A stretch of DNA of 64,000 nucleotides. It comes from an uncultured Paracoccaceae bacterium. Its GTDB lineage: Bacteria; Pseudomonadota; Alphaproteobacteria; Rhodobacterales; Rhodobacteraceae. Under the pieces are notes generated by a model that had not been told where the DNA came from, did not search any database, and saw only the letters and a list, made by a program, of their open reading frames with translations. The stretch lies in NCBI GenBank assembly GCA_947501355.1, contig CANMVA010000001.1, forward strand, positions 752,001 through 816,000, in the 5' to 3' direction. How positions within the stretch are numbered: position 1 is the first letter of the stretch; each line of letters begins with the position of its first letter. Of the stretch, positions 34,587 through 43,898 are shown in pieces. Made by a program: the position numbers and the translations under genes.

Positions 34587-36095
34587 ATGACCGATCCCCT
34601 GAAGCCGCTTAAGCGGTCCGCGAAGGCTTTGCAGAAGGCCTATGATTCAGGCGATGAGTCTGCCCGATTGCAGGTCCATGCCTATGTGAGCGCAGTTCGG
34701 CCGCTGAAACGCGCTGATTTTCTACATGTGATCGCCCGCCAGAAGGGCTTTGAGAGCTGGCCTAAGCTGAAAGTGGCGGTCGAAGCGCGGGGATTGGCCC
34801 GCGTCGACGCGCAGGAGCGTCTGAAGAAGGCTCTCTATCTGGGTCAGAAACCCATTGTGGAGCGTCTCTTGGCCGAGATGCCTGACATTGCGTCGGATCA
34901 TTTCGGGCTGCAGATCGCGCTTTATGACCGCACGGCGGTGCAAGAAACCTTGTGGAGCGATCCATCCTTGGCCACGCGCGCAATCGGGCCGCGTCGCCCG
35001 ATCCTGCATCTGGCGTTTTCGCGCTATCACCAGATGGTGTCCGGGCGCGACGCGGATATGCTGGCGATTGCGGCACTTTTGCATGCGCACGGCGCGGATG
35101 TGAATGACGCCTACCCTTACCAACCGGGCGGCGAGGATATGCTGTCGGCGCTCTATGGGGCCCTTGGGCATGGCAACAACATGCCATTGGCACGCTGGCT
35201 TCTGGAGCATGGTGCGGACCCGAACGATGGCGAATCGCTCTATCATTCGACGGAGCTTGGTCATCACGACGGCCTCAAGCTGTTGCTGTCGCACGGGGCG
35301 CGGCCTGAGGGGACCAACGCTTTGTTCCGCGCGATGGATTTCAATGACCACGCTGCGGTGAAGATGCTGCTTTCGGCCGGATCCGATCCGAACGTGTTGC
35401 TCGTGGGGGAGCGCATTCCCGCGCTGCACCACGCCGCGCGGCGCATGTGTGACGGGGTGATGGCGCAGCAGCTTTTGGAGGCCGGTGCGGACAAGGACCG
35501 GCTTTGGAACGGTCTGTCCGCCCTCACGCTGGCGCAGCTTTATGGCAATGCGCCCGTGGCCGCGGTCTTGGCAGACGCCGGGACATCGGCGCAGCCCGAC
35601 CCCGCTTTGGCAAACGTGATCGCCGTGATGCAGGGCGCGCCGCACGCGCCGATTGACCCGGACAAGCTGCCTGAAGCCATTGGTGATCTTCTGCACAATC
35701 TTGTGATGCTGCCCGGCTCGGAACGCGATGTCGAACGTTTGGTGGCGGCAGGCTGGCCCTGGGATGGCGCAGACGCCTACGATATGACGCCCGTGCAACT
35801 GGCAGGATGGCAGGGAATGCCTGCGCTGATGGCTTTCTTTTTAAGAATGAAGCCGGATCTGGGTCATATCAACGGCTATGGCGGAACGCTTCTCAGCACG
35901 ATCATCCATGGGTCGGAAAATGCGCCGGATCGACCGGGGCAAGATCATCTGGCCTGTCTGCGGCTGGCCTTGACGGAGGGCGTGGCCTTGCCGCAGCCTG
36001 CAATGACACATGCCGGTCGGGCCGATGTCGCGGCGTTCCTCACGGAGTGGGGCGCACGGCATCCGGGTCAGGTCGTGCCATATGGCATCTCCTGA
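34587..36095 (+). CDS. Ankyrin repeat protein
   Basis: 502 residues. Several ankyrin units are visible from about residue 130: LLHAHGADVND, LLEHGADPNDGESLYHSTEL, LLSHGARPEGTNALFRAMDF, LLSAGSDPN and LLEAGADKD. The first 80 residues resemble the short charged module that precedes ankyrin repeats in some proteobacterial proteins (RSAKALQKAYDSGDESA, RQKGFESWPKLK). No signal peptide, so cytoplasmic protein-protein contact is likely. GGAGG precedes the ATG. Partner unknown. Confidence 0.88.
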   Translation: MTDPLKPLKRSAKALQKAYDSGDESARLQVHAYVSAVRPLKRADFLHVIARQKGFESWPKLKVAVEARGLARVDAQERLKKALYLGQKPIVERLLAEMPDIASDHFGLQIALYDRTAVQETLWSDPSLATRAIGPRRPILHLAFSRYHQMVSGRDADMLAIAALLHAHGADVNDAYPYQPGGEDMLSALYGALGHGNNMPLARWLLEHGADPNDGESLYHSTELGHHDGLKLLLSHGARPEGTNALFRAMDFNDHAAVKMLLSAGSDPNVLLVGERIPALHHAARRMCDGVMAQQLLEAGADKDRLWNGLSALTLAQLYGNAPVAAVLADAGTSAQPDPALANVIAVMQGAPHAPIDPDKLPEAIGDLLHNLVMLPGSERDVERLVAAGWPWDGADAYDMTPVQLAGWQGMPALMAFFLRMKPDLGHINGYGGTLLSTIIHGSENAPDRPGQDHLACLRLALTEGVALPQPAMTHAGRADVAAFLTEWGARHPGQVVPYGIS

Positions 36096-36180
36096 ATGTC
36101 AGCGCTTTTGGGCGCAGCAGGCCTCTGCCTGCGAAAGACTGCACCGCAACCGGCGTTCAACACCAATGGGAGGATGATCA

Positions 36181-36756
36181 ATGCAAAGACTATCTTTTAT
36201 GGCCGCACTTGCCCTGCTGGCCGCGACCAGCGTCGCGGCGGAGACCTGGACGCTGGATACCGATCTGTCGAAGATCACCTTCGGGTCGATCAAGAATGAT
36301 TATGCCGGCGAAAGCCACGGCTTTCCCGAGGTGACCGGCACCGTAAATGACACCGGCGAGGTTGCGCTGGAGATCGCGCTGGCGTCGGTGGCCACCAAGA
36401 TCGACATTCGCAACGAACGGATGCGCGAGATGGTGTTCAACAACACGCCGTCTGCCATGGTGACCGCAGAGATCGACAAATCCACGCTGGATGCTCTTGG
36501 CGTCGGAGAGGCCACGACGACCGAGACCACAGGCACCCTGTCCCTGCTTGGAGAGGAGCTTGATCTGGATGCCAGTTTCTTCGTGATGCGGTTGAGTGAC
36601 GACAAGGTTCTGGTGACGACCGACGATATGATCATGCTCAGCACCGAGGATATCGGGATCGACGGCGGTATTGACCAGTTGCAGGAGGTTGCGGGCCTCG
36701 ACAGCATCACGCGGGTAAGCCCGGTCACAATGCGGTTGATCTTCAACAAGGACTGA
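36181..36756 (+). CDS. YceI family periplasmic protein
   Basis: 191 residues with a signal peptide (MQRLSFMAALALLAATSVAA) and the YceI lipocalin-like pattern: ETWTLDTDLSKITFGSIKN, VTGTVNDTGEVALEIALASV, IDIRNERMREMVFN and TGTLSLLGEELDL. YceI proteins bind isoprenoid or amide lipids in the periplasm; the ligand here is unknown. A good GGAGG lies before the ATG. It lies 85 bases after the ankyrin gene on the same strand. Confidence 0.85.
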   Translation: MQRLSFMAALALLAATSVAAETWTLDTDLSKITFGSIKNDYAGESHGFPEVTGTVNDTGEVALEIALASVATKIDIRNERMREMVFNNTPSAMVTAEIDKSTLDALGVGEATTTETTGTLSLLGEELDLDASFFVMRLSDDKVLVTTDDMIMLSTEDIGIDGGIDQLQEVAGLDSITRVSPVTMRLIFNKD

Positions 36757-36818
36757 ATCTGAAAGCGGGGTGCGTTCGCGCGACCCGCATCCTGTCGGCG
36801 CATCATGGGGAGTAGGGT

Positions 36819-36912
36819 GAGAGGCTGGACAACGACCCAAGCGGGGCTCGTTACGGCTGCTTCCTTCCGGACCTGACCGGGTTGGCGAGGTGCTCGCCCG
36901 CGCCAACCTCTC
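36819..36912 (-). ncRNA. ffs: Signal recognition particle RNA, small bacterial type (4.5S)
   Basis: On the minus strand the universal helix-8 sequence CAGGTCCGGAAGGAAGCAGC is present, including the GGAA tetraloop. The outer ends pair as GAGAGG / CCTCTC, with further pairing such as GTTGGCG / CGCCAAC-type inside, giving a hairpin of about 94 bases. It binds Ffh for co-translational membrane targeting. The 5' part overlaps the last 20 or so codons of the phosphodiesterase-type gene on the same strand. The exact ends are estimates. Confidence 0.93.
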
Positions 36913-38647
36913 GACTTTCCATATAAGGTGCACCGAAGCGCTGCGCAAGCATCTGCAACATATCCGCGCCAAGTCCTGTCACTTGCGCGCGCGGCGCATC
37001 GCCAAGCGTGACAACGGTCGATTGCCCGTCTTGCGGTGCTAGCTGCCAGCCCAGCTGATGTTGGGGCCGCACGCGGCCATGGGCGGCCAGATATTGCTCC
37101 ATCATGAGGGTGATCGGGATGCTGTCGGACCAGATCATCTCGGCCGGTGGAAATCCTCCACCGCCATGGGCGCGATAGGTCGATGTGGCCAACAAAAAGG
37201 GTGTATGCGGCGAAAGCGGGTTTCCGTCGTGGCGCAGATCGCGGATGCGATCACCAGTCGGAGCGAAGGGGTCGATGCGGTAGCTGAGCCCATGCAGCGT
37301 GTCGAAATTGTAGCTTGGAACCGTGGCATCGATCAGGGGGCCGACAACATCATGATGTTGCGCCGCAAAGAAATGCGCGGCGTGCTCAAGCCAGGATTTC
37401 AAAAGCGCACCAGTTACGCGCAGCACGCACATCGCGTTGGGATAGGGATAGAGCGTGAAAAGATCGCAGCGGCTGATCGGGCCAGGGGGCAGACATAGCC
37501 CTTCGGGCGCAGTCGCGATCCGGTATGGGGCTGTTGCGACAATCAGGGGGGTATCGTCATCCAGTTGCGTGCCAACGCGCCACCGCTTGGCCTCGGCCAT
37601 CAGGACCTGACCTGTGTCAAAGCCAAAGGCAAACCCGGTGCCGGACACAGGCGCCTCGGTGGTCGCGATCGTTCGTGTGACAAACCGTTGCGTGCGTGCA
37701 TGTTGAGGGGTCAGTTTCGTAGTCAGAGACGGACAGGGCGCATGATCTGCGAGCGCGATCAGTCGCGCCTTGTGTGCCGCCACCCGCCATCGCGGGCCAT
37801 CCTTTTCCAATTCCAGGTCCATCCGCGCGATGTGGCTGGCATTGGCACCGGGCATCATCGCAGGCGTACCTGCCAGCGTGGCGGCAACCGGATCGACGCC
37901 GGGCATGCCCGCGTAATCCTCGGATGGCAGTGACTTGTGGCTGTGGCCTGCCAGAATGATATCGACATCCGGCAATGCGGCGATTTCGTGGGCGCGGTTC
38001 TCGGCTCCGGTGGGCTGAGGACCGGACGCAGGTGCGGTATGCGCCAGGGCGATGATCAGGTCCGCCCCTTGCGCACGCAAATCGCCCGACGCGCGCACAG
38101 CGGCCTGCACCATGTCTTCCACGGTGACACGACCGTGCAGCTTTTCGCGGTCCCAATCCAGAATTTGCGGCGGTAGCACGCCGAAGACACCGATCCTGAG
38201 CGGATGTTCCGCGCCGTTCGCGTCGACCACCGTCCGCTCCAACAGCGCCGTGGGCGCGAAAAGCGGGGCACCATCGGTGTCGCGCACATTTGACTGAACG
38301 ACTGGGCACTGCAATCCGCGATACAGGCGTGCCGCAGCCTTCAGTCCGAAATTGAAATCGTGATTGCCCAGCGTGACCGCGTCGTAGCCCAAGGCTGTGA
38401 TCGCTTCGCAGGCGGGATGCGTCGCTGGCGCGCTCTGTGCAAAGAGCGTCGCCATCGGGGTGCCTTGCAGCAGGTCGCCCGTATCCAGAAGCAGGGTCGT
38501 GCCTTCGCGCCGTGCCGCGTCGATCACTGATCCGGCGCGGACCAGACCGCGCATCGGGTCGGGCATGTTTCGGAAATAGTCGTAGTGCAGGACATGCATA
38601 TGCACGTCACTGGTCTGCAAAATCCGCAATGTCCCCGTTATCACCAT
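36851..38647 (-). CDS. 2',3'-cyclic-nucleotide phosphodiesterase / 5'-nucleotidase family protein
   Basis: 598 residues. The metallophosphatase domain has all family motifs: LQTSDVHMHV, DTGDLLQGTP, LGNHDFNFG and ILAGHSHKS. The C-terminal 5'-nucleotidase substrate domain follows (from about 340; NAMCVLRVTGALLKSWLEHA, and YNFDTLHGLSYRID). CpdB-like by domain order. No signal peptide is evident, which is odd for an enzyme that is usually periplasmic. The last about 21 codons read through the SRP RNA gene, so the annotated C-terminus is dictated by that RNA. Confidence 0.88.
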   Translation of the reverse strand: MVITGTLRILQTSDVHMHVLHYDYFRNMPDPMRGLVRAGSVIDAARREGTTLLLDTGDLLQGTPMATLFAQSAPATHPACEAITALGYDAVTLGNHDFNFGLKAAARLYRGLQCPVVQSNVRDTDGAPLFAPTALLERTVVDANGAEHPLRIGVFGVLPPQILDWDREKLHGRVTVEDMVQAAVRASGDLRAQGADLIIALAHTAPASGPQPTGAENRAHEIAALPDVDIILAGHSHKSLPSEDYAGMPGVDPVAATLAGTPAMMPGANASHIARMDLELEKDGPRWRVAAHKARLIALADHAPCPSLTTKLTPQHARTQRFVTRTIATTEAPVSGTGFAFGFDTGQVLMAEAKRWRVGTQLDDDTPLIVATAPYRIATAPEGLCLPPGPISRCDLFTLYPYPNAMCVLRVTGALLKSWLEHAAHFFAAQHHDVVGPLIDATVPSYNFDTLHGLSYRIDPFAPTGDRIRDLRHDGNPLSPHTPFLLATSTYRAHGGGGFPPAEMIWSDSIPITLMMEQYLAAHGRVRPQHQLGWQLAPQDGQSTVVTLGDAPRAQVTGLGADMLQMLAQRFGAPYMESREVGAGEHLANPVRSGRKQP

Positions 38648-38795
38648 CCCCGAACCTTCCCTGAGGACCCAAGCTGCGCGACTTTTCGCAAATTACAACC
38701 CTTACGTGTGCTGCTTCCGCCCATTGCGTCAAAATGCCCACCATGCGATGGGTCTGCAAAACAACAGCCGGGACAACGGGGGCCGAGAGCGGATC

Positions 38796-39752
38796 ATGAA
38801 ATTGGCGGAAACAGTGACGTTTGGCGGCTCTGCCTTGGACCGGGCCGCGCAACTGCGCGACAAGACCGATACGCTGACGACTTACCTGACCGAAGGGACG
38901 CCAATTCTGATGATCTGGCGCGGTAAGCCGCTTGTGGATGGGGATGCGCTGGGCTGGGTGCCCGCGACGCACCCGCTTGTTGCGGATCACCATGCAAAAA
39001 CCGTTTTCCTGGGGCTGGATGAGGGGCAACCGCGGTTTGCCGTCGATGTCTCCCATTGGGAACCCGATGATCTGGACGGGGCCGAGATCGGCGCGTTTGT
39101 CGATCTGAGCGAGCAACGCCCGATGGACGTGCCAGACACGGCGCGCTTTGCCGAATTGCGCGCCACGATGACCCGGCTCACCCCGCGTGACGCGGAACTC
39201 GCGGCGACAGGCAAAGCCGTGCTGGATTGGCACCGCTCGCACCGGTTCTGTGCGCGTTGCGGAAACGAAAGCGTGATGGCGATGGCGGGCTGGCAGCGCA
39301 ATTGTCCGTCTTGTGACGGCAAGCATTTCCCGCGCACGGACCCCGTGGTCATTATGCTGATAACCCACGGCAATTCCGTGTTGATCGGCCGGTCGCATTT
39401 CTGGCCGGAGGGGATGTATTCGCTGCTGGCGGGCTTTGTCGAGCCGGGCGAAACCGTCGAGGCTGCCGTGCGCCGGGAGGTTTTTGAGGAGGCGGGGATC
39501 ACCGTCGGGCAGGTCGACTATCTTGCCTCGCAACCCTGGCCTTTTCCTGCGTCGTTGATGATCGGCTGCCATGGCCACGCCACCAGCACCGAGCTGACTA
39601 TCGACCCGGTGGAAATCGAGGATGCGTTCTGGGTTACCCGAGAGCGTATGATGGAGGTCTTTGCGGGCAATGACCCGACCATCAAGCCCGCTCGAAAGGG
39701 CGCAATTGCACATTTTCTTCTGGCAAACTGGCTTGCGGACAGCCTCGATTAA
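38796..39752 (+). CDS. nudC: NADH pyrophosphatase (RNA de-NADding)
   Basis: 318 residues. A zinc ribbon (CARCGNESVMAMAG then CPSCDGKHFPR) is followed by a complete Nudix box (GFVEPGETVEAAVRREVFEE then AGI) and the NudC-specific SQPWPFPASLM. The enzyme hydrolyses NADH and removes NAD caps from RNA. The start at 38796 gives a normal N-terminal domain (MKLAETVTFGG); upstream frame extension is not needed. Divergent from the phosphodiesterase-type gene. Confidence 0.95.
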   Translation: MKLAETVTFGGSALDRAAQLRDKTDTLTTYLTEGTPILMIWRGKPLVDGDALGWVPATHPLVADHHAKTVFLGLDEGQPRFAVDVSHWEPDDLDGAEIGAFVDLSEQRPMDVPDTARFAELRATMTRLTPRDAELAATGKAVLDWHRSHRFCARCGNESVMAMAGWQRNCPSCDGKHFPRTDPVVIMLITHGNSVLIGRSHFWPEGMYSLLAGFVEPGETVEAAVRREVFEEAGITVGQVDYLASQPWPFPASLMIGCHGHATSTELTIDPVEIEDAFWVTRERMMEVFAGNDPTIKPARKGAIAHFLLANWLADSLD

Positions 39753-39792
39753 GCGAAATATGCGGGCATAAAAGAAAAAGAGGGGCAGGCAG

Positions 39793-40260
39793 ATGCAGTT
39801 TAAGGCGAGCGAAGACGTTGAAGTTCCGATCGACTATGTCTTCCGGCAAGTCTCTGACTTTGAACGGTTTGAGCGCACAGCCCTGCGGCGCGGGGCGGAT
39901 GTGGTCCGCACAGACGCGCTGAAAGAACCGGGCGTCGGGATGAGCTGGCAGGCGCAGTTCGTCTTTCGCGGCAAAGCCCGCGAAATGCAGGGCACCCTCA
40001 GCGCGTATGACCCGCCCAATCGCTTGAAGTTCGACGCACGGGTCGGTGGGCTTGAAGTTGCGATGACGGTGGAGCTGGTGGCGCTGTCGCGGGCGCGGAC
40101 CCGGCTGATGGTCGTGTCAAACCTCAAGCCGCACAACATTCCGGCGCGGCTGCTTTATCAGTCGATCAAACTGGTGAAGACGAATATGACCCGCCGCATG
40201 AACACGCGTCTGGCTGACTATGCCGAAGAGATCGAGGATCGCTACGCGCAGACCGCGTAA
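39793..40260 (+). CDS. SRPBCC family protein
   Basis: 155 residues of the START/polyketide-cyclase-like fold that encloses a hydrophobic pocket. Pattern: FKASEDVEVPIDYVFRQVSD at the start, a middle of antiparallel strands (REMQGTLSAYDPPNRLKFDA), and a long C-terminal helix (IPARLLYQSIKLVKTNM). Ligand and role are unknown. It follows nudC by 40 bases and its stop touches the pheA stop on the other strand. Confidence 0.82.
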   Translation: MQFKASEDVEVPIDYVFRQVSDFERFERTALRRGADVVRTDALKEPGVGMSWQAQFVFRGKAREMQGTLSAYDPPNRLKFDARVGGLEVAMTVELVALSRARTRLMVVSNLKPHNIPARLLYQSIKLVKTNMTRRMNTRLADYAEEIEDRYAQTA

Positions 40261-41100
40261 TCAGCTGTCCGACGGAATCTGACCGGCGGGGTAGACGCCC
40301 AGAAGCTCCAGCTTGTCGGTGAAGTAATCAAGCTCTTCAAAGGCCAGCTGCACGTTCTTGTCGTCCGGGTGGCCTTCGATATCGGCGTAAAACTGAGTCG
40401 CGGTGAAATGGCCGCCGACCATATAGCTTTCCAGCTTCGTCATGTTGATGCCGTTGGTCGCAAAGCCGCCCATCGCCTTGTAAAGTGCCGCCGGAATGTT
40501 GCGGACCCGGAAAACGAAGGTGGTCTTCATCCCCGCCTTGCCGCGCCGCTTCATATCCATATGCCGGGACATGATCAGAAACCGCGTGGTGTTTTTGTCG
40601 TGGTCTTCGATATGGCGGGCCAGCACGTCGAGGCCATAAATTTCGCCCGCCAGTTCCGAAGCCAGCGCCGCACAGCTGGGATCGCCCAGTTCCGCAATAT
40701 GCTGCGCCGAGCCTGCCGTATCCGCGCCGATCAGCGGGGCAATGCCATTGTCGCGTAGAAAATCGCGGCATTGGCCGAGCAGCACCGTGTGGCTTTGCGC
40801 GATTTTGACGTCATTCAGTTTCGCACCGGGCACCACGAGCAGGTTGATATGCACGCGCACGAAACATTCCTCGATGATCTTGAGGCCACTGTCGGGCAGC
40901 AACTGGTGAATGTCGGCAACGCGCCCATAGGTCGAGTTCTCGACCGGGAGCATCGCCTGCACAGCGTCGCCTTTGCGCACGGCCTCGATCGCGTCTTCAA
41001 ATGTAGCGCAGGGAAGGGGCTCCAGATCAGGGCGGGCCTCAACGCAGGCCTGATGCGAATAGGCGCCCGGTTCTCCTTGAAAGGCTATACGATCGGTCAT
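40261..41100 (-). CDS. pheA: Prephenate dehydratase
   Basis: Makes phenylpyruvate for phenylalanine synthesis. 279 residues: a catalytic periplasmic-binding-like domain (MTDRIAFQGEPGAYSHQACV, LPVENSTYGRV, and the TRF-type motif as KNTTRFLIMSR) plus a C-terminal ACT domain (FVFRVRNIPAALYKAMGGFA, INMTKLESYMVGG) for feedback inhibition. There is no chorismate mutase domain. The start at 41100 has GAGGGGG upstream. Divergent from the cytochrome c gene. Confidence 0.96.
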   Translation of the reverse strand: MTDRIAFQGEPGAYSHQACVEARPDLEPLPCATFEDAIEAVRKGDAVQAMLPVENSTYGRVADIHQLLPDSGLKIIEECFVRVHINLLVVPGAKLNDVKIAQSHTVLLGQCRDFLRDNGIAPLIGADTAGSAQHIAELGDPSCAALASELAGEIYGLDVLARHIEDHDKNTTRFLIMSRHMDMKRRGKAGMKTTFVFRVRNIPAALYKAMGGFATNGINMTKLESYMVGGHFTATQFYADIEGHPDDKNVQLAFEELDYFTDKLELLGVYPAGQIPSDS

Positions 41101-41216
41101 TGTGTTCCCCCTCGCGCGATCCCCCAAAATGGGCGTTTGGTCGCGCCTTCTACATCTTGCACACCCACGCGTGAACCGCATACATAGCGGCTAGCAAAAA
41201 GCCAAATGGATGCGAC

Positions 41217-41729
41217 ATGTTCGACACAATGACGATAACGAAAGCCGGCGCTGCGGTGTGCGGCTCTCTTTTGATTTTTCTTCTGGGTGCTTGGGCAGCG
41301 GAAGAGCTGTATCACACCGGTGGTCACGGCAAGCACAGCGAGCAGGCATACGTGATTGATACCGGCGAGGATGACGTCGCTGAAGTTGAAGAAGAAGTGC
41401 CGTTCGAGGTTATTCTGGCGACAGCTGATGCGGGCAAAGGCGAACGTGTGTTCGGCAAGTGCCGCGCGTGTCACAAACTTGAGCAGGGTGCGAATGGCAC
41501 AGGGCCTTACCTCTACGGCGTTGTCGGTCGTCCGGTCGCTGCGTCCGAGGGTTTTGGGTATTCCGGTGCCCTGGCCGAGGTTGTGGATGCGTGGACGCCA
41601 GAGCATCTGAACGCCTTCCTTGAAAACCCGCGCGGTTACACGCCCGGCACGTCGATGGGTTTTGCAGGCCTTCCGAAAGTGGAAGATCGCGCCAACCTGA
41701 TTGCCTATCTCGCGACAATCGGCGGTTAA
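41217..41729 (+). CDS. Membrane-anchored class I cytochrome c
   Basis: 170 residues. An uncleaved N-terminal helix (about 9-28, AAVCGSLLIFLLGAWAA) anchors the protein; an acidic linker (about 48-62) and one c-type haem domain follow, with haem site CRACH near residue 82 and axial methionine in GTSMGFAGL. The layout is that of cytochrome c-y/c552 (CycM), the electron carrier between the bc1 complex and terminal oxidases or photosynthetic reaction centres. A terminator follows. Confidence 0.9.
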   Translation: MFDTMTITKAGAAVCGSLLIFLLGAWAAEELYHTGGHGKHSEQAYVIDTGEDDVAEVEEEVPFEVILATADAGKGERVFGKCRACHKLEQGANGTGPYLYGVVGRPVAASEGFGYSGALAEVVDAWTPEHLNAFLENPRGYTPGTSMGFAGLPKVEDRANLIAYLATIGG

Positions 41730-41751
41730 GCATCGCTGCAAATCATGCCAA

Positions 41752-41775
41752 GGGCCGCCCGTTGAGGCGGCCTTT
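41752..41775 (+). terminator. Intrinsic terminator after cytochrome c
   Basis: GGCCGCC / GGCGGCC stem with a 6-base loop and TTTTT. Confidence 0.88.
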
Positions 41776-41843
41776 TTCGTTTGAGTGCGCTTTCTGCGCA
41801 TGGAACGGATCATAGAGCTGATCAACTGCGTGATTGCGGCCTT

Positions 41844-41877
41844 GATCACGCGCCCGATCACGCGCCCGATCACGCGG
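41844..41877. repeat. Short tandem repeat, 12-bp unit
   Basis: Almost three copies of GATCACGCGCCC in tandem in the gap between the cytochrome c gene and yejA. No function is evident; it could be an operator array or replication slippage. Confidence 0.6.
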
Positions 41878-41965
41878 TTGTCACGGAATCTCGCCTTGAA
41901 CAGTCGACAAATCAGGAATTACCTTACTTTTTAAAGAACGATTGTCGTTACACAGGAGAGTTTGG

Positions 41966-43879
41966 ATGCAGAAATCTCGTGCGCGCGGTCTGGCGACCCC
42001 TCTGCTACGGGTCCGACAGACCCTTTTGTTTGCCGGGCTCACCAGCCTCCTGATTGCCGTTGCGGCGCTGCAAGCGAAAGCTACCGATGGCTCGGACGAG
42101 ACCCTTATCAAGTCGCACGGCATCTCGACCTTCGGGGAACTTAAATACCCCGCCGATATGACCCATCTCGACTATGTAAACCCTGATGCCCCCAAGGGCG
42201 GTGAAATCTCGATCTGGGGGTTTGGCGGGTTTGACAGTCTCAACCCCTACACGCCCAAAGGCCGCGCAGCCCGGCTTTCGACGATCTTCTACGAAAGCCT
42301 TCTGACTGGCACCGCGGACGAGATCGGCAGCAGCTACGGGCTGATCGCCGAAAGCCTTGAGTATCCTGAGGACCGGTCCTTCGTAATCTTCAATCTGCGC
42401 GAAGACGTGACCTTTTCCGATGGCTCCCCGCTGACGGCCGAAGACGTTGTCTTCTCTTACGAGCTGTTTCTTGAAAAAGGGCTGCCCAGCTTCCGCGCTG
42501 TGCTGTCTCAGCAGGTTGAAACGGCAGAAATGCTCGGCCCCTACCGGGTGAAATACACGTTCAAGGAAGGCTTCCCGACCCGCGATCTGCCCGAAACCGT
42601 GGGTGGCCTGCCGATTTTCTCGAAAGCCCACTACGAGGCCAATGACCGCGACTTCGAGGAAAGCTCGCTTGAACCGCTCCTGGGCTCAGGCCCCTATATT
42701 CTAGACGAGGTCGATGTGGGCCAGTCTATCAGCTACACGCGCAACCCGGATTATTGGGGCTGGGATCATCCGCTGATGATCGGACGCAGCAATTTCGACG
42801 AAATCACAGTCGAGTATTTTGGCGATTACAACGCCGCTTTCGAGGGCTTCAAAGGGGGTGCTTATACATTCCGCAACGAGGCCAGCTCAAAAAGCTGGGG
42901 CACGGGGTATGACTTTCCTGCCGTGACGGAACGCGGCTGGATCAAGAAAGAGGCGGTGCCGGACGGCACCCTCGCGACCGGGCAGGCCTTCGTTCTGAAC
43001 ACCCGCAAAGAGCGGTTTCAGGACCCTCGCGTCCGCGAAGCCATTGGCTTGATGTTCAATTTTGAGTGGTCGAATGAGACGCTGTTTTACGGGCTTTACG
43101 CCCGGATCAATTCGTTCTGGGAAAACTCGGATTTGGCCGCCGAAGGCCTGCCATCAGAGGCTGAACTGGCCCTGCTGGAGCCGCTTGCCGAACATCTGCC
43201 CGCTGGCGTTCTGGACAGCGAGCCGGTTGTCGCCCCTGAATCCAATGCTCGGTCGTCCACCGATCGTCGTAACCTGCGCCGCGCCTCGGCACTTCTGGAC
43301 GAGGCGGGTTGGGAGGTTGGCGATGACGGTCTGCGCCGCAAGAATGGCCAGACCCTGCGTGTCGAGTTCCTGAACGACAGCCAGACCTTTGATCGCGTGA
43401 TCAACCCTTACGTGGACTCCCTGCGGCAACTGGGTGTGGATGCGATCCACAACCGGGTCGATCAGGCCGAAGCGGTGAACCGCGAGCGCGCCTATGATTT
43501 CGACATCGTGACCACACAGTTCCCGATGGGTTATATTCCTGGCGCGAGCCTGAAGCAGTTCTTCGGCTCTGAAACGGTTGATGTCTCGACGCGTAATCTG
43601 ATGGGGCTCCAGAACCCCGCTGTTGACGCGCTGATCGACCATGTGATCGCCGCCACGTCTCAGGAAGAGCTTGAGACAGCGGTCTCGGCCCTTGATCGCG
43701 TCCTGCGCGCCGAGCGTTTCTGGATCCCGCAATGGTATAAGGATGCCCATACCATCGCCTATTACGATATCTATGAATATCCCGACCCTTTGCCGCCATA
43801 TGCGCTGGGCCAGTTGGACTTCTGGTGGTATAACGCCGAAAAAGGCGAGGCTCTGAAGGCCGCAGGCGCCTTCCAATAA
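41966..43879 (+). CDS. yejA: Peptide ABC transporter substrate-binding protein (YejA-like)
   Basis: 637 residues. A long N-terminus with a hydrophobic core (LLFAGLTSLLIAVAALQAKA) acts as the export signal. The mature part is an SBP_bac_5 protein: GGEISIWGFGGFDSLNPYTP, LTGTADEIGSSYGLIAESLE, and later FVLNTRKERFQDPRVREAIG. YejA feeds oligopeptides, and in E. coli microcin C, to the YejBEF permease encoded next. ATG 41966 follows AGGAGAG; the TTG-started extension is not needed. Confidence 0.93.
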   Translation: MQKSRARGLATPLLRVRQTLLFAGLTSLLIAVAALQAKATDGSDETLIKSHGISTFGELKYPADMTHLDYVNPDAPKGGEISIWGFGGFDSLNPYTPKGRAARLSTIFYESLLTGTADEIGSSYGLIAESLEYPEDRSFVIFNLREDVTFSDGSPLTAEDVVFSYELFLEKGLPSFRAVLSQQVETAEMLGPYRVKYTFKEGFPTRDLPETVGGLPIFSKAHYEANDRDFEESSLEPLLGSGPYILDEVDVGQSISYTRNPDYWGWDHPLMIGRSNFDEITVEYFGDYNAAFEGFKGGAYTFRNEASSKSWGTGYDFPAVTERGWIKKEAVPDGTLATGQAFVLNTRKERFQDPRVREAIGLMFNFEWSNETLFYGLYARINSFWENSDLAAEGLPSEAELALLEPLAEHLPAGVLDSEPVVAPESNARSSTDRRNLRRASALLDEAGWEVGDDGLRRKNGQTLRVEFLNDSQTFDRVINPYVDSLRQLGVDAIHNRVDQAEAVNRERAYDFDIVTTQFPMGYIPGASLKQFFGSETVDVSTRNLMGLQNPAVDALIDHVIAATSQEELETAVSALDRVLRAERFWIPQWYKDAHTIAYYDIYEYPDPLPPYALGQLDFWWYNAEKGEALKAAGAFQ

Positions 43880-43898
43880 TAAAGGCAGAGCAGGGTAA

